From Sporosarcina luteola (GTDB lineage Bacteria; Bacillota; Bacilli; Bacillales_A; Planococcaceae), in assembly GCF_023715245.1 (NCBI RefSeq), contig NZ_JAMBNV010000007.1, positions 1 through 62,839 of the forward strand: DNA of 62,839 bases, written 5' to 3'. Position numbers and translations under genes: made by a program. Of this stretch, positions 44,976-55,668 are shown in pieces (positions within the stretch are counted from its first letter, which is position 1; every line of letters begins with the position of its first letter). The notes under the pieces were generated by a model. The model made no database searches. It saw only the letters and a program-made list of their open reading frames with translations, and was not told the origin of the DNA.

Positions 44976-47387
44976 ATGAAGATGATAGGCAATCTTGAAA
45001 GACCGGTAGGCCAACAGATTCGTCACGTGGTGAGCACGATGGGCAAGCGGAAGATGTATGTATTAATGGCGGCGTTCTTTTTACTAAGCACATTTTTCTT
45101 GTCGCAAGCTGTTCTGTTCAACGCGGCTGTCCCTTTTTTCTTGCCGATTTGGGCTTTGGCGCAAATGCGATTCAGGAATCATCTCGTTTATGTATTCATC
45201 GGCGGAATTGCGGGAGGGGCAATTCTGGGGCTGGGACAAGCAGTGATCCATTTACTGCAATTGCTGTTATTTAATGTGGTGAGCAAGCATCCTCTTATGA
45301 GGAAGTCCATTCCATTGACAGTTGCAGGTACGATCATAGTTGTTCAAGTTTTATGGCAGTTTGTCATGCATAGCGGGCATACGCCTGTTGATGTGCAATT
45401 GTCGATCGGTTTCGAAGCGGTATTGGCGCTGTTCATGACATTTTTCCTGTTTGTTGCATTTCCTCATCGTGAGCGTATCTTTTATGGCCAGTGGTCGCCG
45501 GAACGTCTCGGGGCTGTTTGCATTGTCGGCATCATGGCGACAACCGGGATGGGCAATCTCATGGTCGGTCCGATTTCAATTTCAGGATTGCTGCTTCATT
45601 TGACCATTTTGCTGGCAGCACTTGCTGGAGGTCTGCCGTTCTCCACGACGATTGCGATGATGATCGCGGCGATTGCAGGAGTTGCGGAATTGTCGTTTAC
45701 CGGGATGATGGCCGTATATGGCATGACGGGGTTTTTTGCAGGCGCTTTCAAACGTCTCGGGAAATTAGGTATTGCGACAGGCGGCTTTGCTGTATCCGTC
45801 TTCTTCCTTCTATATGACTTTACATTGCCGCTAGATACATCCCACTTCATGACGATCGGCTTGGCGACGCTTCTGTTCTTCTTTGTCCCGACAAAGAAAG
45901 TTGAACCGATTGGGCGGATGATTACGCCGACAGGTCAACAGGATATTTCGGTGAAGCGGCAGCAATGGTTGACCGACCGTCTGGATGAGCAATTATCGGA
46001 TTTTCAACAGTTTGCTGAATTTATGTCTACTCTCGTCAATGATCGGTTCGCTTCAGATGACGTGAATGCTGCGCAGAACATCCCATCGATATGCCAGTCC
46101 TGTTTCAGATATTCAAAATGCTGGGAGGGAAATGAAGAAGGAATGGCGCGTCTCCTTTATGAGTGGGAAGGGACGTATTCGGCGACCAAGAAAGCGGCGC
46201 GCCATCGTGTGGAAGAGAGGATCAAATATAAGTGTATCCGTTCTTCAGGATTGATTTCCGAGTTGGAGGAGTCGGCTTCCAATCATCTTTTGATGGGGCA
46301 GCTTCAGCATGGGCGGAAAATGCTTGCCTTACAATTGAGAGATATGAGCACTCATTTGGAGAAAATCATGAATGATATAAAAGGGGAGATGTCGGTTAAC
46401 CATCTTGCGGAGGAGGAATTGGGGAAGCATTTACAGTCGCAAGGAATCGAATATTATCAGATCGATATTTTATCAGAAGAGAAGGGAGCTTACCGGATCG
46501 TAATTTCAACCCCTGAAAGACGTTCGGATTTCGAGACGGATATGACGGTGGCAGAACGTCTCATATTACCGCTGTTGGAGGAAGTCTACCGCGAGCCGTT
46601 TAAAGTGGAGAAAACTGTCGCTCTGCAAGACCCGTTTCCTCATATCCAACTGATGTTTTCCTCGTCTGTCCGTTTTTCATTAGAATATGGAATTGTAGCG
46701 ACGGCTGGGGGAGGGACATTCCATGCAGGAGACGCCTATGAAGTGTTTCCAATTCATGATGGACTCACCGCTGTTCTACTTTCGGATGGCATGGGGCATG
46801 ATATAAATGCTTATCGGGAAAGCCGGAAAGTGATTCGTCTCATGCGGGAGTGTTTGGACCGGAAGATGGATCCGGAAACGGCGATGCATACATTACATTA
46901 TATGATGTCGTTGAATGGGCTTGATGATATGTACGCGACGCTGGATTTAGCTTTGGTTGACCTGCAGGATGGACGGCTTTGGTCTTGGAAGGCGGGTTCA
47001 ATGAGCACGTATATTAAACGGGGCCAAGATTTCCTCCGGCTTGATAGCAAATCGGTTCCTGTCGGGTTCCTGCCATCATTTTCGGTGGAAGCGACAAATG
47101 AAGAATTGAAGTCAGGGGATATTATCGTCATGCTAACGGATGGCGTATTCAACGGATCCGTTACAATTGAAAAACAGGAAGATGCGATCTATGGAATATT
47201 GGAAAAGTATGAGCATCTGTCTTGTGAGCCTATGGCTGACCGTATCATGTACGAAATGGAAAGGAAGTTCGGAATTGTGGCGGACGACCGGACTGTGTTG
47301 GTAATGAAGGTTGAACACGTTTTACCAAAGTGGACGACAATAAAGCCCACAAATCGATTTATTTCCCGGGAAAAAGTTATGGGGTAG
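44976..47387 (+). CDS. spoIIE: Stage II sporulation protein E, PP2C-type phosphatase
   Basis: 803-residue membrane phosphatase that activates SigF by dephosphorylating SpoIIAA and takes part in polar septation. About ten membrane helices lie in residues 28-300. A central FtsZ-interaction and oligomerisation region follows. The PP2C domain (about 580-795) has the metal-binding Asp in LSDGMGHD and another in MLTDGVFNG. The start is ATG 44976, nine bases after AGGGGG; a longer ORF upstream covers the promoter and is rejected. In B. subtilis yabS and yabT follow; here tilS follows directly. Confidence 0.95.
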   Translation: MKMIGNLERPVGQQIRHVVSTMGKRKMYVLMAAFFLLSTFFLSQAVLFNAAVPFFLPIWALAQMRFRNHLVYVFIGGIAGGAILGLGQAVIHLLQLLLFNVVSKHPLMRKSIPLTVAGTIIVVQVLWQFVMHSGHTPVDVQLSIGFEAVLALFMTFFLFVAFPHRERIFYGQWSPERLGAVCIVGIMATTGMGNLMVGPISISGLLLHLTILLAALAGGLPFSTTIAMMIAAIAGVAELSFTGMMAVYGMTGFFAGAFKRLGKLGIATGGFAVSVFFLLYDFTLPLDTSHFMTIGLATLLFFFVPTKKVEPIGRMITPTGQQDISVKRQQWLTDRLDEQLSDFQQFAEFMSTLVNDRFASDDVNAAQNIPSICQSCFRYSKCWEGNEEGMARLLYEWEGTYSATKKAARHRVEERIKYKCIRSSGLISELEESASNHLLMGQLQHGRKMLALQLRDMSTHLEKIMNDIKGEMSVNHLAEEELGKHLQSQGIEYYQIDILSEEKGAYRIVISTPERRSDFETDMTVAERLILPLLEEVYREPFKVEKTVALQDPFPHIQLMFSSSVRFSLEYGIVATAGGGTFHAGDAYEVFPIHDGLTAVLLSDGMGHDINAYRESRKVIRLMRECLDRKMDPETAMHTLHYMMSLNGLDDMYATLDLALVDLQDGRLWSWKAGSMSTYIKRGQDFLRLDSKSVPVGFLPSFSVEATNEELKSGDIIVMLTDGVFNGSVTIEKQEDAIYGILEKYEHLSCEPMADRIMYEMERKFGIVADDRTVLVMKVEHVLPKWTTIKPTNRFISREKVMG

Positions 47388-47429
47388 AATAAGGGGTAGG
47401 TGAAAAGACAATAATGTGGAGGGCGAAAA

Positions 47430-48863
47430 ATGCAGGCATTCGAAAGAAAAATCCTTGAATTCATTCATAAACAGAGATTACTGTCATCGGGTCACCGGGT
47501 TCTAGTCGCATGCTCGGGCGGGGTGGATTCAGTCGCACTTTTGCTCTTTATGGCAGGAATCCGCGAAGAAATGCGGATTGAAGTAGCTGCTGCCCATGTC
47601 GATCATATGCTTCGTGGGCGGGAGTCAGCGGATGACGGCAAACTTGTGAAGGGGTTATGTGAAAAGCTTGGAATTCCTTTCTTCGGCGGAAATGTCCCTG
47701 TACCCTCCATCCTGAACGAAGAAGGTGGAAATATGCAGGACGTTTGCCGTACTGGACGATACGCCTTTTTCAGTGAAGTGATGCAGGCGGAACAATATGA
47801 TGTACTGGCGACGGCGCATCACGCAGAAGACCAATTGGAGACGGTGCTCATGCAATTGTCAAAGGGGAGCTCCCCAATCGGCATCCCGATGAGCCGGAAA
47901 ATCGATGGCGGGGTTGTCAGCAGGCCGTTTCTTCCTGCAATGAAGGAAGAGCTGCATGCCTATGTGATAGAGCGCGGTGCACAATTCAGGGCGGACCCGA
48001 GCAATGAAAGTGACGCTTATTTGCGGAATCGGCTCCGCCGCCATGTCGCACCGGTAATCATGTCAGAAAACCCCTCCGCGGCATTGAATGTCGTTAAAAT
48101 GACGATGGGGCTGCAGGAGGATGAGATGCTCTTAGACAGCCTTGCAAAGGAGCATTTCGCGTCCGTCGTAACGTTCAAAGAAGACGGACTTCCTACCTTC
48201 TCAGTAGATCTTTTCAGAAGCATGCACACTGCTTTACAAAAGCGCTTCATTCCACTACTATTGAATTATCTATACTTCGGGGAAATCAAACCTGTTGAAT
48301 ACAACACAGCACTTTTGAATCAGTTGCATCACCATCTGTCCGCAAGTGCAGGAAATGTCACGATCGACCTTCCGAAAGGATACCGCTTCGTGAGGGAATA
48401 TGGCATTGTTTCGATTGTGGAGAATATGCCAATACCGGATACTTCCCTTCGCGAGCTGGAAAAAGGCCAATGGACGTGCTGGGGGGATATACTGTTATAT
48501 TGGGACGATGCGGATGAACATGAAGAGGACGCATTGGAATTGATGTATTTCGATTTACCCGATGCCGATTTGCCGCTTTACGTGAGGGGCAGAAAAGACG
48601 GTGACCGTCTATTGCTTCCGGGCATGGCCCGACCGAAGCGCTTGTCCAGATTGTTCATTGACGAAAAGATCGGTGCCGAACAAAGACGCAAGATACCGGT
48701 TATCACAACTGCGAACGAGGAAATATGCGCCATTCCTGGCGTACGATATGGCATCCAGTTCAGGGAACGGAAAACAGAACAGGAAAAGTACATATTTAAA
48801 ATGAAAAAACGTGAAAATCTTAACGGAAAAGAGAGGGAACTTGATGTTGCAAAAAGATATTGA
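47430..48863 (+). CDS. tilS: tRNA(Ile)-lysidine synthetase
   Basis: 477-residue enzyme that converts the CAU-anticodon tRNA-Ile C34 to lysidine. The PP-loop SGGVDS is at residues 29-34. The TilS substrate-binding and C-terminal domains follow ([36 protein letters not shown] region). The ribosome site is GGAGGG. It overlaps hpt by 20 bases. Confidence 0.96.
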   Translation: MQAFERKILEFIHKQRLLSSGHRVLVACSGGVDSVALLLFMAGIREEMRIEVAAAHVDHMLRGRESADDGKLVKGLCEKLGIPFFGGNVPVPSILNEEGGNMQDVCRTGRYAFFSEVMQAEQYDVLATAHHAEDQLETVLMQLSKGSSPIGIPMSRKIDGGVVSRPFLPAMKEELHAYVIERGAQFRADPSNESDAYLRNRLRRHVAPVIMSENPSAALNVVKMTMGLQEDEMLLDSLAKEHFASVVTFKEDGLPTFSVDLFRSMHTALQKRFIPLLLNYLYFGEIKPVEYNTALLNQLHHHLSASAGNVTIDLPKGYRFVREYGIVSIVENMPIPDTSLRELEKGQWTCWGDILLYWDDADEHEEDALELMYFDLPDADLPLYVRGRKDGDRLLLPGMARPKRLSRLFIDEKIGAEQRRKIPVITTANEEICAIPGVRYGIQFRERKTEQEKYIFKMKKRENLNGKERELDVAKRY

Positions 48864-49386
48864 AGAAATACTCATCACAGAAGAACAGATCCAGGAGAAA
48901 GTTGCGGAACTTGGTGCCGTGCTGACAGCGGATTACCATGATAAATTCCCGCTTGCAATCGGCGTCCTTAAAGGAGCATTGCCGTTCATGAGCGACTTGA
49001 TCAAACGGATCGATGCGTATATTGAATTGGATTTCATGGATGTATCGAGTTACGGAAATGCAACAGTATCATCAGGAGAAGTGAAAATCGTCAAAGACTT
49101 GAATGCAAGTGTAGAGGGTCGCGACGTGTTGATCATCGAAGACATTATCGACAGCGGTAAAACATTGAATTATTTGGTCGAACTCTTCAAATACCGGAAA
49201 GCGAAATCCATAAAAATCGTAACGTTGCTTGACAAACCGACAGGCCGAAAAGTGGACTTGAAAGCAGACTATGTCGGATTCCTTGTACCGGACGCATTTG
49301 TTGTCGGTTATGGACTTGATTACGCAGAAAAATATAGGAACTTGCCTTATATCGGTGTATTGAAAAAGGAAATCTACTCTTTCTGA
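48844..49386 (+). CDS. hpt: Hypoxanthine phosphoribosyltransferase
   Basis: 180-residue purine salvage enzyme. The PRPP loop is [12 protein letters not shown], and the N-terminal [11 protein letters not shown] and the flexible [11 protein letters not shown] loop fit HPRT. The start ATG 48844 lies inside tilS and is preceded by GAGAGGG. The tilS-hpt-ftsH order is the standard one in Bacillales. Confidence 0.97.
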   Translation: MLQKDIEEILITEEQIQEKVAELGAVLTADYHDKFPLAIGVLKGALPFMSDLIKRIDAYIELDFMDVSSYGNATVSSGEVKIVKDLNASVEGRDVLIIEDIIDSGKTLNYLVELFKYRKAKSIKIVTLLDKPTGRKVDLKADYVGFLVPDAFVVGYGLDYAEKYRNLPYIGVLKKEIYSF

Positions 49387-49432
49387 AAGCTTTTCAACAA
49401 ACCTTTACAAGGGGCGGTGGAAAGCTTTTTCC
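49386..49432 (+). terminator. Terminator after hpt
   Basis: Arms AAAGCTTTTCA and TGGAAAGCTTT (one mismatch) with a T run after the second arm. Confidence 0.6.
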
Positions 49433-49453
49433 ATAGTGGGCACGAAGTTGGCA

Positions 49454-49462
49454 TGCTAGAAT
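49454..49462 (+). promoter_or_regulatory. Candidate extended -10 promoter for ftsH
   Basis: TGCTAGAAT has the TGN extension and a near-consensus TAGAAT hexamer, 133 bases before ftsH. No clear -35 is visible. A second weak -10, TATGAT at 49544-49549, lies nearer the gene. Confidence 0.4.
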
Positions 49463-49594
49463 CTAAGAGTGTGGAGCCGTAAGCAAGACAATTTCATTAT
49501 CTGTGCCTAAAAAAGGCATTTCCTTTGTAGGTTGAATCCGTTATATGATAAGATTTACAATAGTTTTCTGTTGAAAGAAATGAGGAGGCTTGGG

Positions 49595-51622
49595 ATGAAT
49601 CGTATACTTCGATACTTTCTATTATACGGATTGATCTTCCTTGCAATTATGGGGATTTTCAGTTCACTAAATAATCCGAATCCGAAAACGAAAGAGATTC
49701 GGTATGATCAATTTCTCACAGAACTAGAAAAAGGCGAAATTGAAACGATGTCGTTTCAACCCGTCCGTGGTGTTCTGACCGTTGAAGGTACTATGAAGGG
49801 CTATGAAGAGGGAGAGAAGTTTACGACAAATGTCCTGGTGGATGATTCCGCCGTCATGGATGAAATACGTGAGATACGTACAGTCGGGACAACGAATAAC
49901 CCTGAGATCCAAATTCTACAAGCACCTGAAACAAGTGCATGGGTAGCCTTCTTCACAGGATTAGTTCCATTCATTATCATCATCATCCTATTCTTCTTCC
50001 TATTGAATCAAGCACAAGGCGGCGGTGGCGGCCGAGTCATGAATTTCGGGAAAAGCAAGGCGAAGCTCCATTCCGATGATCGCAAAAAAGTCAGATTCAC
50101 AGACGTTGCGGGTGCGGATGAAGAGAAAGCCGAGCTTGAAGAAGTTGTGGATTTCTTGAAAGACTCACGTAAGTTTGTTGAACTTGGAGCGCGTATTCCA
50201 AAAGGGATTCTTTTGGTCGGACCTCCTGGTACAGGTAAAACGCTATTAGCGCGCGCTGTTGCGGGTGAAGCCGGCGTACCTTTCTTCTCGATCTCCGGTT
50301 CGGATTTCGTTGAGATGTTTGTCGGGGTCGGGGCATCCCGTGTCCGTGACTTATTCGAAAATGCGAAAAAGAATGCACCGTGTATTATCTTTATCGATGA
50401 AATCGATGCAGTCGGACGTCAACGGGGCGCAGGTCTCGGTGGCGGGCATGACGAGCGTGAACAGACGTTGAACCAGCTATTAGTTGAAATGGATGGATTC
50501 GACGGAAACGAAGGAATCATCATCGTTGCCGCGACGAACCGTCCCGATATCCTCGACCCTGCACTTCTGCGTCCAGGACGTTTTGACCGTCAGATCACTG
50601 TTGGCCGTCCGGATGTAAGAGGCCGTGAAGCGGTCTTGAAAGTGCATGCGCGTAACAAGCCGCTTGACGAGTCAGTCAATTTGACAGCTATTGCGCAACG
50701 GACGCCTGGATTCTCAGGTGCCGACTTGGAAAACTTATTGAATGAAGCTGCGTTAGTCGCGGCTAGACGGGGCAAGGCGAAAATTGATATGTCGGATATC
50801 GATGAAGCAACGGACCGTGTCATTGCAGGACCAGCTAAAACGAGCCGGGTCATTTCTGAAAAGGAAAGAAACATCGTCGCATTCCACGAAGCGGGTCACG
50901 TCGTTGTCGGACTTATGTTGGATGACGCTGAAATCGTCCATAAGGTGACGATTGTCCCTCGCGGCCAGGCCGGCGGATATGCTGTCATGCTGCCGAAAGA
51001 GGACCGTTACTTCATGACGAAGCCTGAACTTCTCGACAAAATTGCGGGCCTCCTCGGGGGACGTGTAGCGGAAGAAATCGTTCTTGGCGAAGTATCCACG
51101 GGTGCCCATAACGACTTCCAACGCGCTACGGGTATTGCGCGCTCAATGGTGACGGAATACGGTATGAGCAAAAAGCTCGGACCGATGCAATTCGGCCAGG
51201 CGCAAGGCGGCAATGTCTTCCTTGGAAGAGACTTTAATTCCGAACAGAACTATTCCGAATCGATCGCATATGAAATCGACCAGGAAATGCAGCGCATCAT
51301 TAAGGAACAGTATGAGCGCACAACTACTATTTTGACCGAGCACCGCAATTTGCTCGACTTGATAGCAACAACGCTACTCGAAGTGGAAACGTTGGATGCA
51401 GAGCAGATCAATCACTTGAAAGATCATGGCACTTTGCCTGAGCGTCCATATGAACAAAATGGAAATGGCTCACAACCGAAAAAGGAAGATGCAGAAGCTG
51501 AAAAGGACTCGGTCCACCCTGATTCGATAGGCGCGCCCGCAGACCCTTCCATCGGAGATCTGCCGAAGGAGAATGGTGGAGATCAGCCACTTCCTCCGAT
51601 CGATGAACATAGAAGAGATTAA
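49595..51622 (+). CDS. ftsH: ATP-dependent zinc metalloprotease FtsH
   Basis: 675-residue membrane-anchored AAA+ protease. The first helix is at about 7-25 and the second at about 110-135. Walker A GPPGTGKT begins at about residue 209, with Walker B IIFIDEID and the second region of homology. The zinc site HEAGH is at about 430. The C-terminal tail is longer and acidic ([15 protein letters not shown]). The start is ATG 49595, with GAGGAGG seven bases upstream; the ORF's earlier ATG lacks a ribosome site. Confidence 0.97.
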   Translation: MNRILRYFLLYGLIFLAIMGIFSSLNNPNPKTKEIRYDQFLTELEKGEIETMSFQPVRGVLTVEGTMKGYEEGEKFTTNVLVDDSAVMDEIREIRTVGTTNNPEIQILQAPETSAWVAFFTGLVPFIIIIILFFFLLNQAQGGGGGRVMNFGKSKAKLHSDDRKKVRFTDVAGADEEKAELEEVVDFLKDSRKFVELGARIPKGILLVGPPGTGKTLLARAVAGEAGVPFFSISGSDFVEMFVGVGASRVRDLFENAKKNAPCIIFIDEIDAVGRQRGAGLGGGHDEREQTLNQLLVEMDGFDGNEGIIIVAATNRPDILDPALLRPGRFDRQITVGRPDVRGREAVLKVHARNKPLDESVNLTAIAQRTPGFSGADLENLLNEAALVAARRGKAKIDMSDIDEATDRVIAGPAKTSRVISEKERNIVAFHEAGHVVVGLMLDDAEIVHKVTIVPRGQAGGYAVMLPKEDRYFMTKPELLDKIAGLLGGRVAEEIVLGEVSTGAHNDFQRATGIARSMVTEYGMSKKLGPMQFGQAQGGNVFLGRDFNSEQNYSESIAYEIDQEMQRIIKEQYERTTTILTEHRNLLDLIATTLLEVETLDAEQINHLKDHGTLPERPYEQNGNGSQPKKEDAEAEKDSVHPDSIGAPADPSIGDLPKENGGDQPLPPIDEHRRD

Positions 51623-51652
51623 CGAAACGCTCCAACTTAAAAGGTAACATTC

Positions 51653-51690
51653 CAGTCGACTGCTTTTTAAGGCAGTCGGCTGTTTTTATT
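51653..51690 (+). terminator. Terminator after ftsH
   Basis: An 11-bp stem with one mismatch between CAGTCGACTGC and GCAGTCGGCTG, then five T residues. Confidence 0.88.
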
Positions 51691-51697
51691 TCTTGAC

Positions 51698-51815
51698 GTC
51701 TAGACTCCGGGCGACAGCTCCTCGGGTCGCTTCGATTTTGAAAGAAAAGGCAAGGAGCGCCTTTTTTTCAAACCCTCCACCGCCTATCGAAGCTAACCGT
51801 CGCCCTCCGCTTTTG
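51698..51815 (+). repeat. Palindromic intergenic repeat element, copy R3
   Basis: Begins GTCTAGACTCCGGGCGAC and ends GTCGCCCTCCGCTTTT, with outer arms GGGCGAC and GTCGCCC and an inner AAAAGGC/GCCTTTT hairpin. It aligns with copy R2a. An in-frame extension of coaX through it is an artefact. Confidence 0.85.
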
Positions 51816-51820
51816 GTTTG

Positions 51821-51829
51821 TGGTATGAT
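51821..51829 (+). promoter_or_regulatory. Candidate coaX promoter at the edge of element R3
   Basis: TGGTATGAT gives an extended -10 (TATGAT at 51824-51829), 37 bases before coaX. There is no good -35. Confidence 0.4.
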
Positions 51830-51866
51830 ACTCTGGAAAATGACGAATGTTAGCGAGGAAAAGAAA

Positions 51867-52631
51867 ATGATTCTAGTATTGGATACAGGAAATACGAATA
51901 TCGTTCTTGGCGTTTATGATAAAGGGGAATTGAAGCACCATTGGCGCATGGAAACGTACAGGCAAAGAACGGAAGACGAATATGCCATGTCCGTGAAAGC
52001 GCTATTTACCCATGCAGGCCTTAGTTTTGAGGATATCAATGGCATCATCATTTCCTCAGTCGTTCCGCCGGTCATGTTCCCGCTTGAACAGATGTGCAGG
52101 AAGTATTTTAACTTACGTCCGCTCATCGTCGGTCCTGGCGTTAAAACAGGGTTGAATATAAAATACGAAAATCCCCGTGAAGTGGGTGCAGACCGTATCG
52201 TCAATGCGGTTGCGGCCATCCATGATTATGGCTCTCCGCTCATTATTGTCGATTTCGGGACTGCGACGACATTTTGTTATGTGAACGAAAAGGGCGAGTA
52301 TATGGGCGGCTCGATTGCGCCTGGTATCGGCATTTCCATGGAAGCATTATTCGATCGGGCATCTAAATTGCCCCGTGTGGAATTAACGCGGCCAGACCAT
52401 ATTATCGGCAAGAACACCGTAGCCGCGATGCAAGCAGGAATTGTTTATGGTTATGTAGGACTTGTTGAAGGTATCGTCGGAAGGATGAAAGCGCACAGTA
52501 AGGTGGAACCGACCGTCATTGCTACGGGTGGGCTTGCCGAACTGATTGCCAGTGAAACGAAAGTGATTGACATCGTAGACAATTTCCTTACATTGAAGGG
52601 GCTTCACTTGATTTACGAGAGAAATGTTTGA
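51867..52631 (+). CDS. coaX: Type III pantothenate kinase
   Basis: 254-residue CoaX, first enzyme of coenzyme A synthesis. It starts [15 protein letters not shown], with the ATP-binding DTGNTN loop, the conserved [19 protein letters not shown] and GSIAPGIG. The start is ATG 51867 after GAGGAAAAG. Its promoter may sit at the edge of the preceding repeat element. Confidence 0.95.
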   Translation: MILVLDTGNTNIVLGVYDKGELKHHWRMETYRQRTEDEYAMSVKALFTHAGLSFEDINGIIISSVVPPVMFPLEQMCRKYFNLRPLIVGPGVKTGLNIKYENPREVGADRIVNAVAAIHDYGSPLIIVDFGTATTFCYVNEKGEYMGGSIAPGIGISMEALFDRASKLPRVELTRPDHIIGKNTVAAMQAGIVYGYVGLVEGIVGRMKAHSKVEPTVIATGGLAELIASETKVIDIVDNFLTLKGLHLIYERNV

Positions 52632-52646
52632 AGGGAGCAGTTATGA

Positions 52647-53534
52647 ATGACGGATTATTTGATAAAAGCATTGGCTTATGAAGGGACCATTCGTGCCTAT
52701 GCGGTGAATTCGACAAATGCAGTGGCGGAGGGACAGAAAAAGCATCATGTATGGCCGACAGCTACAGCTGCTTTAGGCCGGACGATGACAGCGGCGCTCA
52801 TGATGGGGGCTATGCTGAAAGGCGATGACAAACTGACGGTGAAAATCGAAGGGAATGGCCCCGCCGGACCGATTGTCGTCGATGCTGATGCCAACGGAGA
52901 TGTAAAAGGTTACATCACACATCCGCACACCCATTTTGAATTGAACGAACAAGGGAAACTTGACGTTCGACGCGCTGTGGGCGCGGAAGGGATGTTGACG
53001 GTTGTTAAAGACCTAGGTTTACGCGACTTTTTCACGGGACAAGTTCCTATTGTTTCCGGTGAAATTGCGGAAGACTTCACTCAATATTTCGTCGTATCAG
53101 AGCAGGTGCCTTCAGCGGTTGCATTAGGTGTCCTTGTTAATCCGGATAATACTGTAAAGGCTGCAGGAGGATTCATTATCCAAGTGATGCCGGGTGCGAC
53201 GGAAGAGACGATCAGCGCGCTTGAGAAAAAGCTTGCAAACGTTGAACCCATTTCAAGGATGATTGACCGTGGATTGACGCCTGAAGAAGTACTCGGGGAA
53301 GTGTTAGGGAAAGACAATGTTGAAATCCTCGATCGCATGGACGTTGCATTCCGATGCAATTGCTCCAAAGAACGTTTCGGCAACGCGATTATTGGTCTTG
53401 GAGAGCAGGAAATCCGTGAAATGATTGATGAGGATGGCCAGGCGGAAGCTCAATGCCATTTCTGTTTAGAGAAGTATCTATTCACAAAAGAAGAGCTTGA
53501 AGGATTTATCGATGAAATACGGTCAAGGTCGTAA
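52647..53534 (+). CDS. hslO: Redox-regulated chaperone Hsp33
   Basis: 295-residue Hsp33. The C-terminal redox switch has four zinc-binding Cys, CNC in [10 protein letters not shown] and CHFC about 30 residues later. The N-terminal domain shows [17 protein letters not shown] and [20 protein letters not shown]. It lies 15 bases after coaX and its end overlaps yacD by 23 bases. Confidence 0.96.
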   Translation: MTDYLIKALAYEGTIRAYAVNSTNAVAEGQKKHHVWPTATAALGRTMTAALMMGAMLKGDDKLTVKIEGNGPAGPIVVDADANGDVKGYITHPHTHFELNEQGKLDVRRAVGAEGMLTVVKDLGLRDFFTGQVPIVSGEIAEDFTQYFVVSEQVPSAVALGVLVNPDNTVKAAGGFIIQVMPGATEETISALEKKLANVEPISRMIDRGLTPEEVLGEVLGKDNVEILDRMDVAFRCNCSKERFGNAIIGLGEQEIREMIDEDGQAEAQCHFCLEKYLFTKEELEGFIDEIRSRS

Positions 53535-54435
53535 CGTCCAGGAGACGGTCCCTCCAAGAAGGAAATTGAAAACGAAACCGCTTCTTTTCCTGATTGGCAT
53601 CCTTCTTGCCTGTAACGTCCTATGGTTCATCGGATGGCTCATACCTGATAAATCGAAGCAGCCCGATGAAGAGGTTGCTTCGGTCGCGGGCGAGGCGATT
53701 ACGAGGGGGCAATGGATGACTGCCATGGAAAAGGAAGTCGGGCGGGAAGTGCTACTTGATCTCGTTAACAATAAAGTGATGGAGACGGCGGCGAAGAAAT
53801 ACGGCATCGAAGTGACTGACAAAGAAATCGAACTTGAACTAGCGTTGATCACTTCGGTGGACGGCCAATCCCACTCGGGACTGGATATTGAGCAAACCAG
53901 GCAAAAAATCCGTTCCCACCTTATTCTGGAGAAGGTTTTATCGAATGATGTCGTCATTGACGATGAAACCGTGAAATCTTTTTATGATAAGAATGAGTCC
54001 CTCTATAATATTTTAACCGCATATCGGACTTCTGTTATCATTGTTCCGACGAAGGATGAGGCGGAGCAGGCATTGGATGAGTTGGCAAAGGGATCAAGCT
54101 TCAATGCCATGGCAAAAGAGTTATCGACCGATCTTGCGTCGGCAAGCCTCGGCGGTGACATCGGCTATATAAATGCTGAGACGGAAACGATCGACCCAGC
54201 AATCTATAAAGCTGCGTCAAAACAGAAGGAAGGCAAGATCGGTGACGCTATCCAGTTGCAGGACGGTACATACGCTATTATCCTAGTGAATGAAGTGGTG
54301 GAAGGCAGGGCGTTCTCCTTTGAAGAAGTGAAAGAGCATATTAAACGCGAGCTCGCCATTGAACAACTTCCGCAATCGGTCAATCCTGAGGCGTTCTGGA
54401 AAGAGTTTGATGCAAAATGGTTTTACGGAAAATAA
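53512..54435 (+). CDS. yacD: PrsA-like peptidyl-prolyl isomerase (YacD)
   Basis: 307-residue parvulin-family protein. It has a basic N-terminus, one membrane helix at about 21-41 without a lipobox, a SurA/PrsA N-terminal-like helical region and a parvulin PPIase domain (about 150-250, with [13 protein letters not shown]). It probably helps fold secreted proteins. ATG 53512 with GAAGGA upstream is preferred over TTG 53497. It overlaps hslO. Confidence 0.92.
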   Translation: MKYGQGRNVQETVPPRRKLKTKPLLFLIGILLACNVLWFIGWLIPDKSKQPDEEVASVAGEAITRGQWMTAMEKEVGREVLLDLVNNKVMETAAKKYGIEVTDKEIELELALITSVDGQSHSGLDIEQTRQKIRSHLILEKVLSNDVVIDDETVKSFYDKNESLYNILTAYRTSVIIVPTKDEAEQALDELAKGSSFNAMAKELSTDLASASLGGDIGYINAETETIDPAIYKAASKQKEGKIGDAIQLQDGTYAIILVNEVVEGRAFSFEEVKEHIKRELAIEQLPQSVNPEAFWKEFDAKWFYGK

Positions 54436-54437
54436 AA

Positions 54438-54488
54438 TAAAAGCTGTTCGGACCTCGCACTAAGTGGGTGGTTCTGAACAGCTTTTTT
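54438..54488 (+). terminator. Terminator after yacD
   Basis: Arms AAAAGCTGTTC and GAACAGCTTTT, with a long structured loop and a T run. Confidence 0.85.
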
Positions 54489-54546
54489 AGCCCTTTTTTA
54501 GATTATCCAATTGGAAAAAGGGAAAGAGTATAGGAGGCATTATTGA

Positions 54547-54576
54547 TTGACACTGGTCACAATTCGGGTGTACTAT
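54547..54576 (+). promoter_or_regulatory. Candidate cysK promoter
   Basis: TTGACA (54547-54552), 18 bp, TACTAT (54571-54576). In B. subtilis cysK is under CymR; I could not identify a CymR site with confidence. Confidence 0.55.
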
Positions 54577-54624
54577 TAATACAATAAAACATATCAAATA
54601 AGTAGGGATTAGGAGTGGGTTGGA

Positions 54625-55551
54625 ATGAATAAAGTCGGGAACACGATTGCGGATCTAGTTGGGAAAACGCCGCTCGTCAAGTTGAACCGCATGGCGAATC
54701 CGGACAGCGCTGATATTTATTTGAAACTGGAATACTTCAATCCGGGATCGAGTGTCAAAGATAGGATAGCGCTTGCGATGATTGAAGCCGCGGAACAATC
54801 CGGGGATTTGAAGGAAGGCAGTACGATCATTGAGCCGACGAGCGGAAATACGGGTATCGGTCTAGCGATGATTGCAGCAGCGAAAGGGTATAAGGCGGTC
54901 CTGGTCATGCCGGACACGATGAGTTTGGAGCGTCGGAACCTGTTGCGCGCTTATGGAGCGGACCTTGTCCTGACACCGGGGTCGGAAGGGATGAAAGGGG
55001 CTATCGGAAAAGCGGAAGAGCTTGCCGAGAAAAATGGTTGGTTCATGCCGCAGCAATTCAATAACGAAGCGAATCCGGAAGTGCACCGTCTGACGACAGG
55101 GCCGGAAATTGCAGATGCGCTCGATCGTGTCGATGCATTCATTTCGGGCATCGGCACGGGGGGCACCATCACCGGGGCAGGTGGCGTATTGAAAGAACGT
55201 TTCCCGGACGTAAAGATCATCGCTGTGGAACCGACTGATTCAGCAGTCCTTTCAGGTGGTAAACCGGGACCGCATAAAATCCAAGGAATCGGCGCAGGTT
55301 TCATTCCGAAAGTGCTCGACACGGACATTTACGATGAAATTATCCAAGTGACGAATGACGAAGCTTACGATACAGCTAGAAGAGCGGCACGGGAAGAGGG
55401 AATCCTGGGCGGTGTCTCCTCGGGGGCGGCGATCTTCGCAGCAATCCAAGTTGCAGAAAAGCTCGGGAAAGGCAAGAACGTCGTTGCTATCCTTCCGTCA
55501 AACGGTGAACGTTACTTGAGCACCCCGCTTTATCATTTTGAAGAAGAATAA
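54625..55551 (+). CDS. cysK: Cysteine synthase (O-acetylserine thiol-lyase)
   Basis: 308-residue PLP enzyme that makes Cys from O-acetylserine and sulfide. Lys45 in [11 protein letters not shown] binds PLP, with the substrate loop [10 protein letters not shown], the glycine loop [11 protein letters not shown] and the QGIGAGFIP segment. It has its own promoter and terminator. Full length. Confidence 0.97.
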   Translation: MNKVGNTIADLVGKTPLVKLNRMANPDSADIYLKLEYFNPGSSVKDRIALAMIEAAEQSGDLKEGSTIIEPTSGNTGIGLAMIAAAKGYKAVLVMPDTMSLERRNLLRAYGADLVLTPGSEGMKGAIGKAEELAEKNGWFMPQQFNNEANPEVHRLTTGPEIADALDRVDAFISGIGTGGTITGAGGVLKERFPDVKIIAVEPTDSAVLSGGKPGPHKIQGIGAGFIPKVLDTDIYDEIIQVTNDEAYDTARRAAREEGILGGVSSGAAIFAAIQVAEKLGKGKNVVAILPSNGERYLSTPLYHFEEE

Positions 55552-55566
55552 GAACAGGATTATTGA

Positions 55567-55596
55567 AGAGAGAGCTATTGCAGCTCTCTTTTTTTG
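55567..55596 (+). terminator. Terminator after cysK
   Basis: An 8-10 bp stem AGAGAGCT/AGCTCTCT and a run of seven T. Confidence 0.9.
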
Positions 55597-55668
55597 TTTC
55601 TAATACTAGCCTAAAAGGGACTTTAAACGTTAAGATAACTATATTAAATGGAGCTGGGGGAAAACGAA

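Noticed and set aside
51693..51866. N-terminal extension of coaX by 58 codons
   Set aside because: It translates the palindromic repeat element R3. CoaX homologues start at the [11 protein letters not shown] of ATG 51867, which has a ribosome site.
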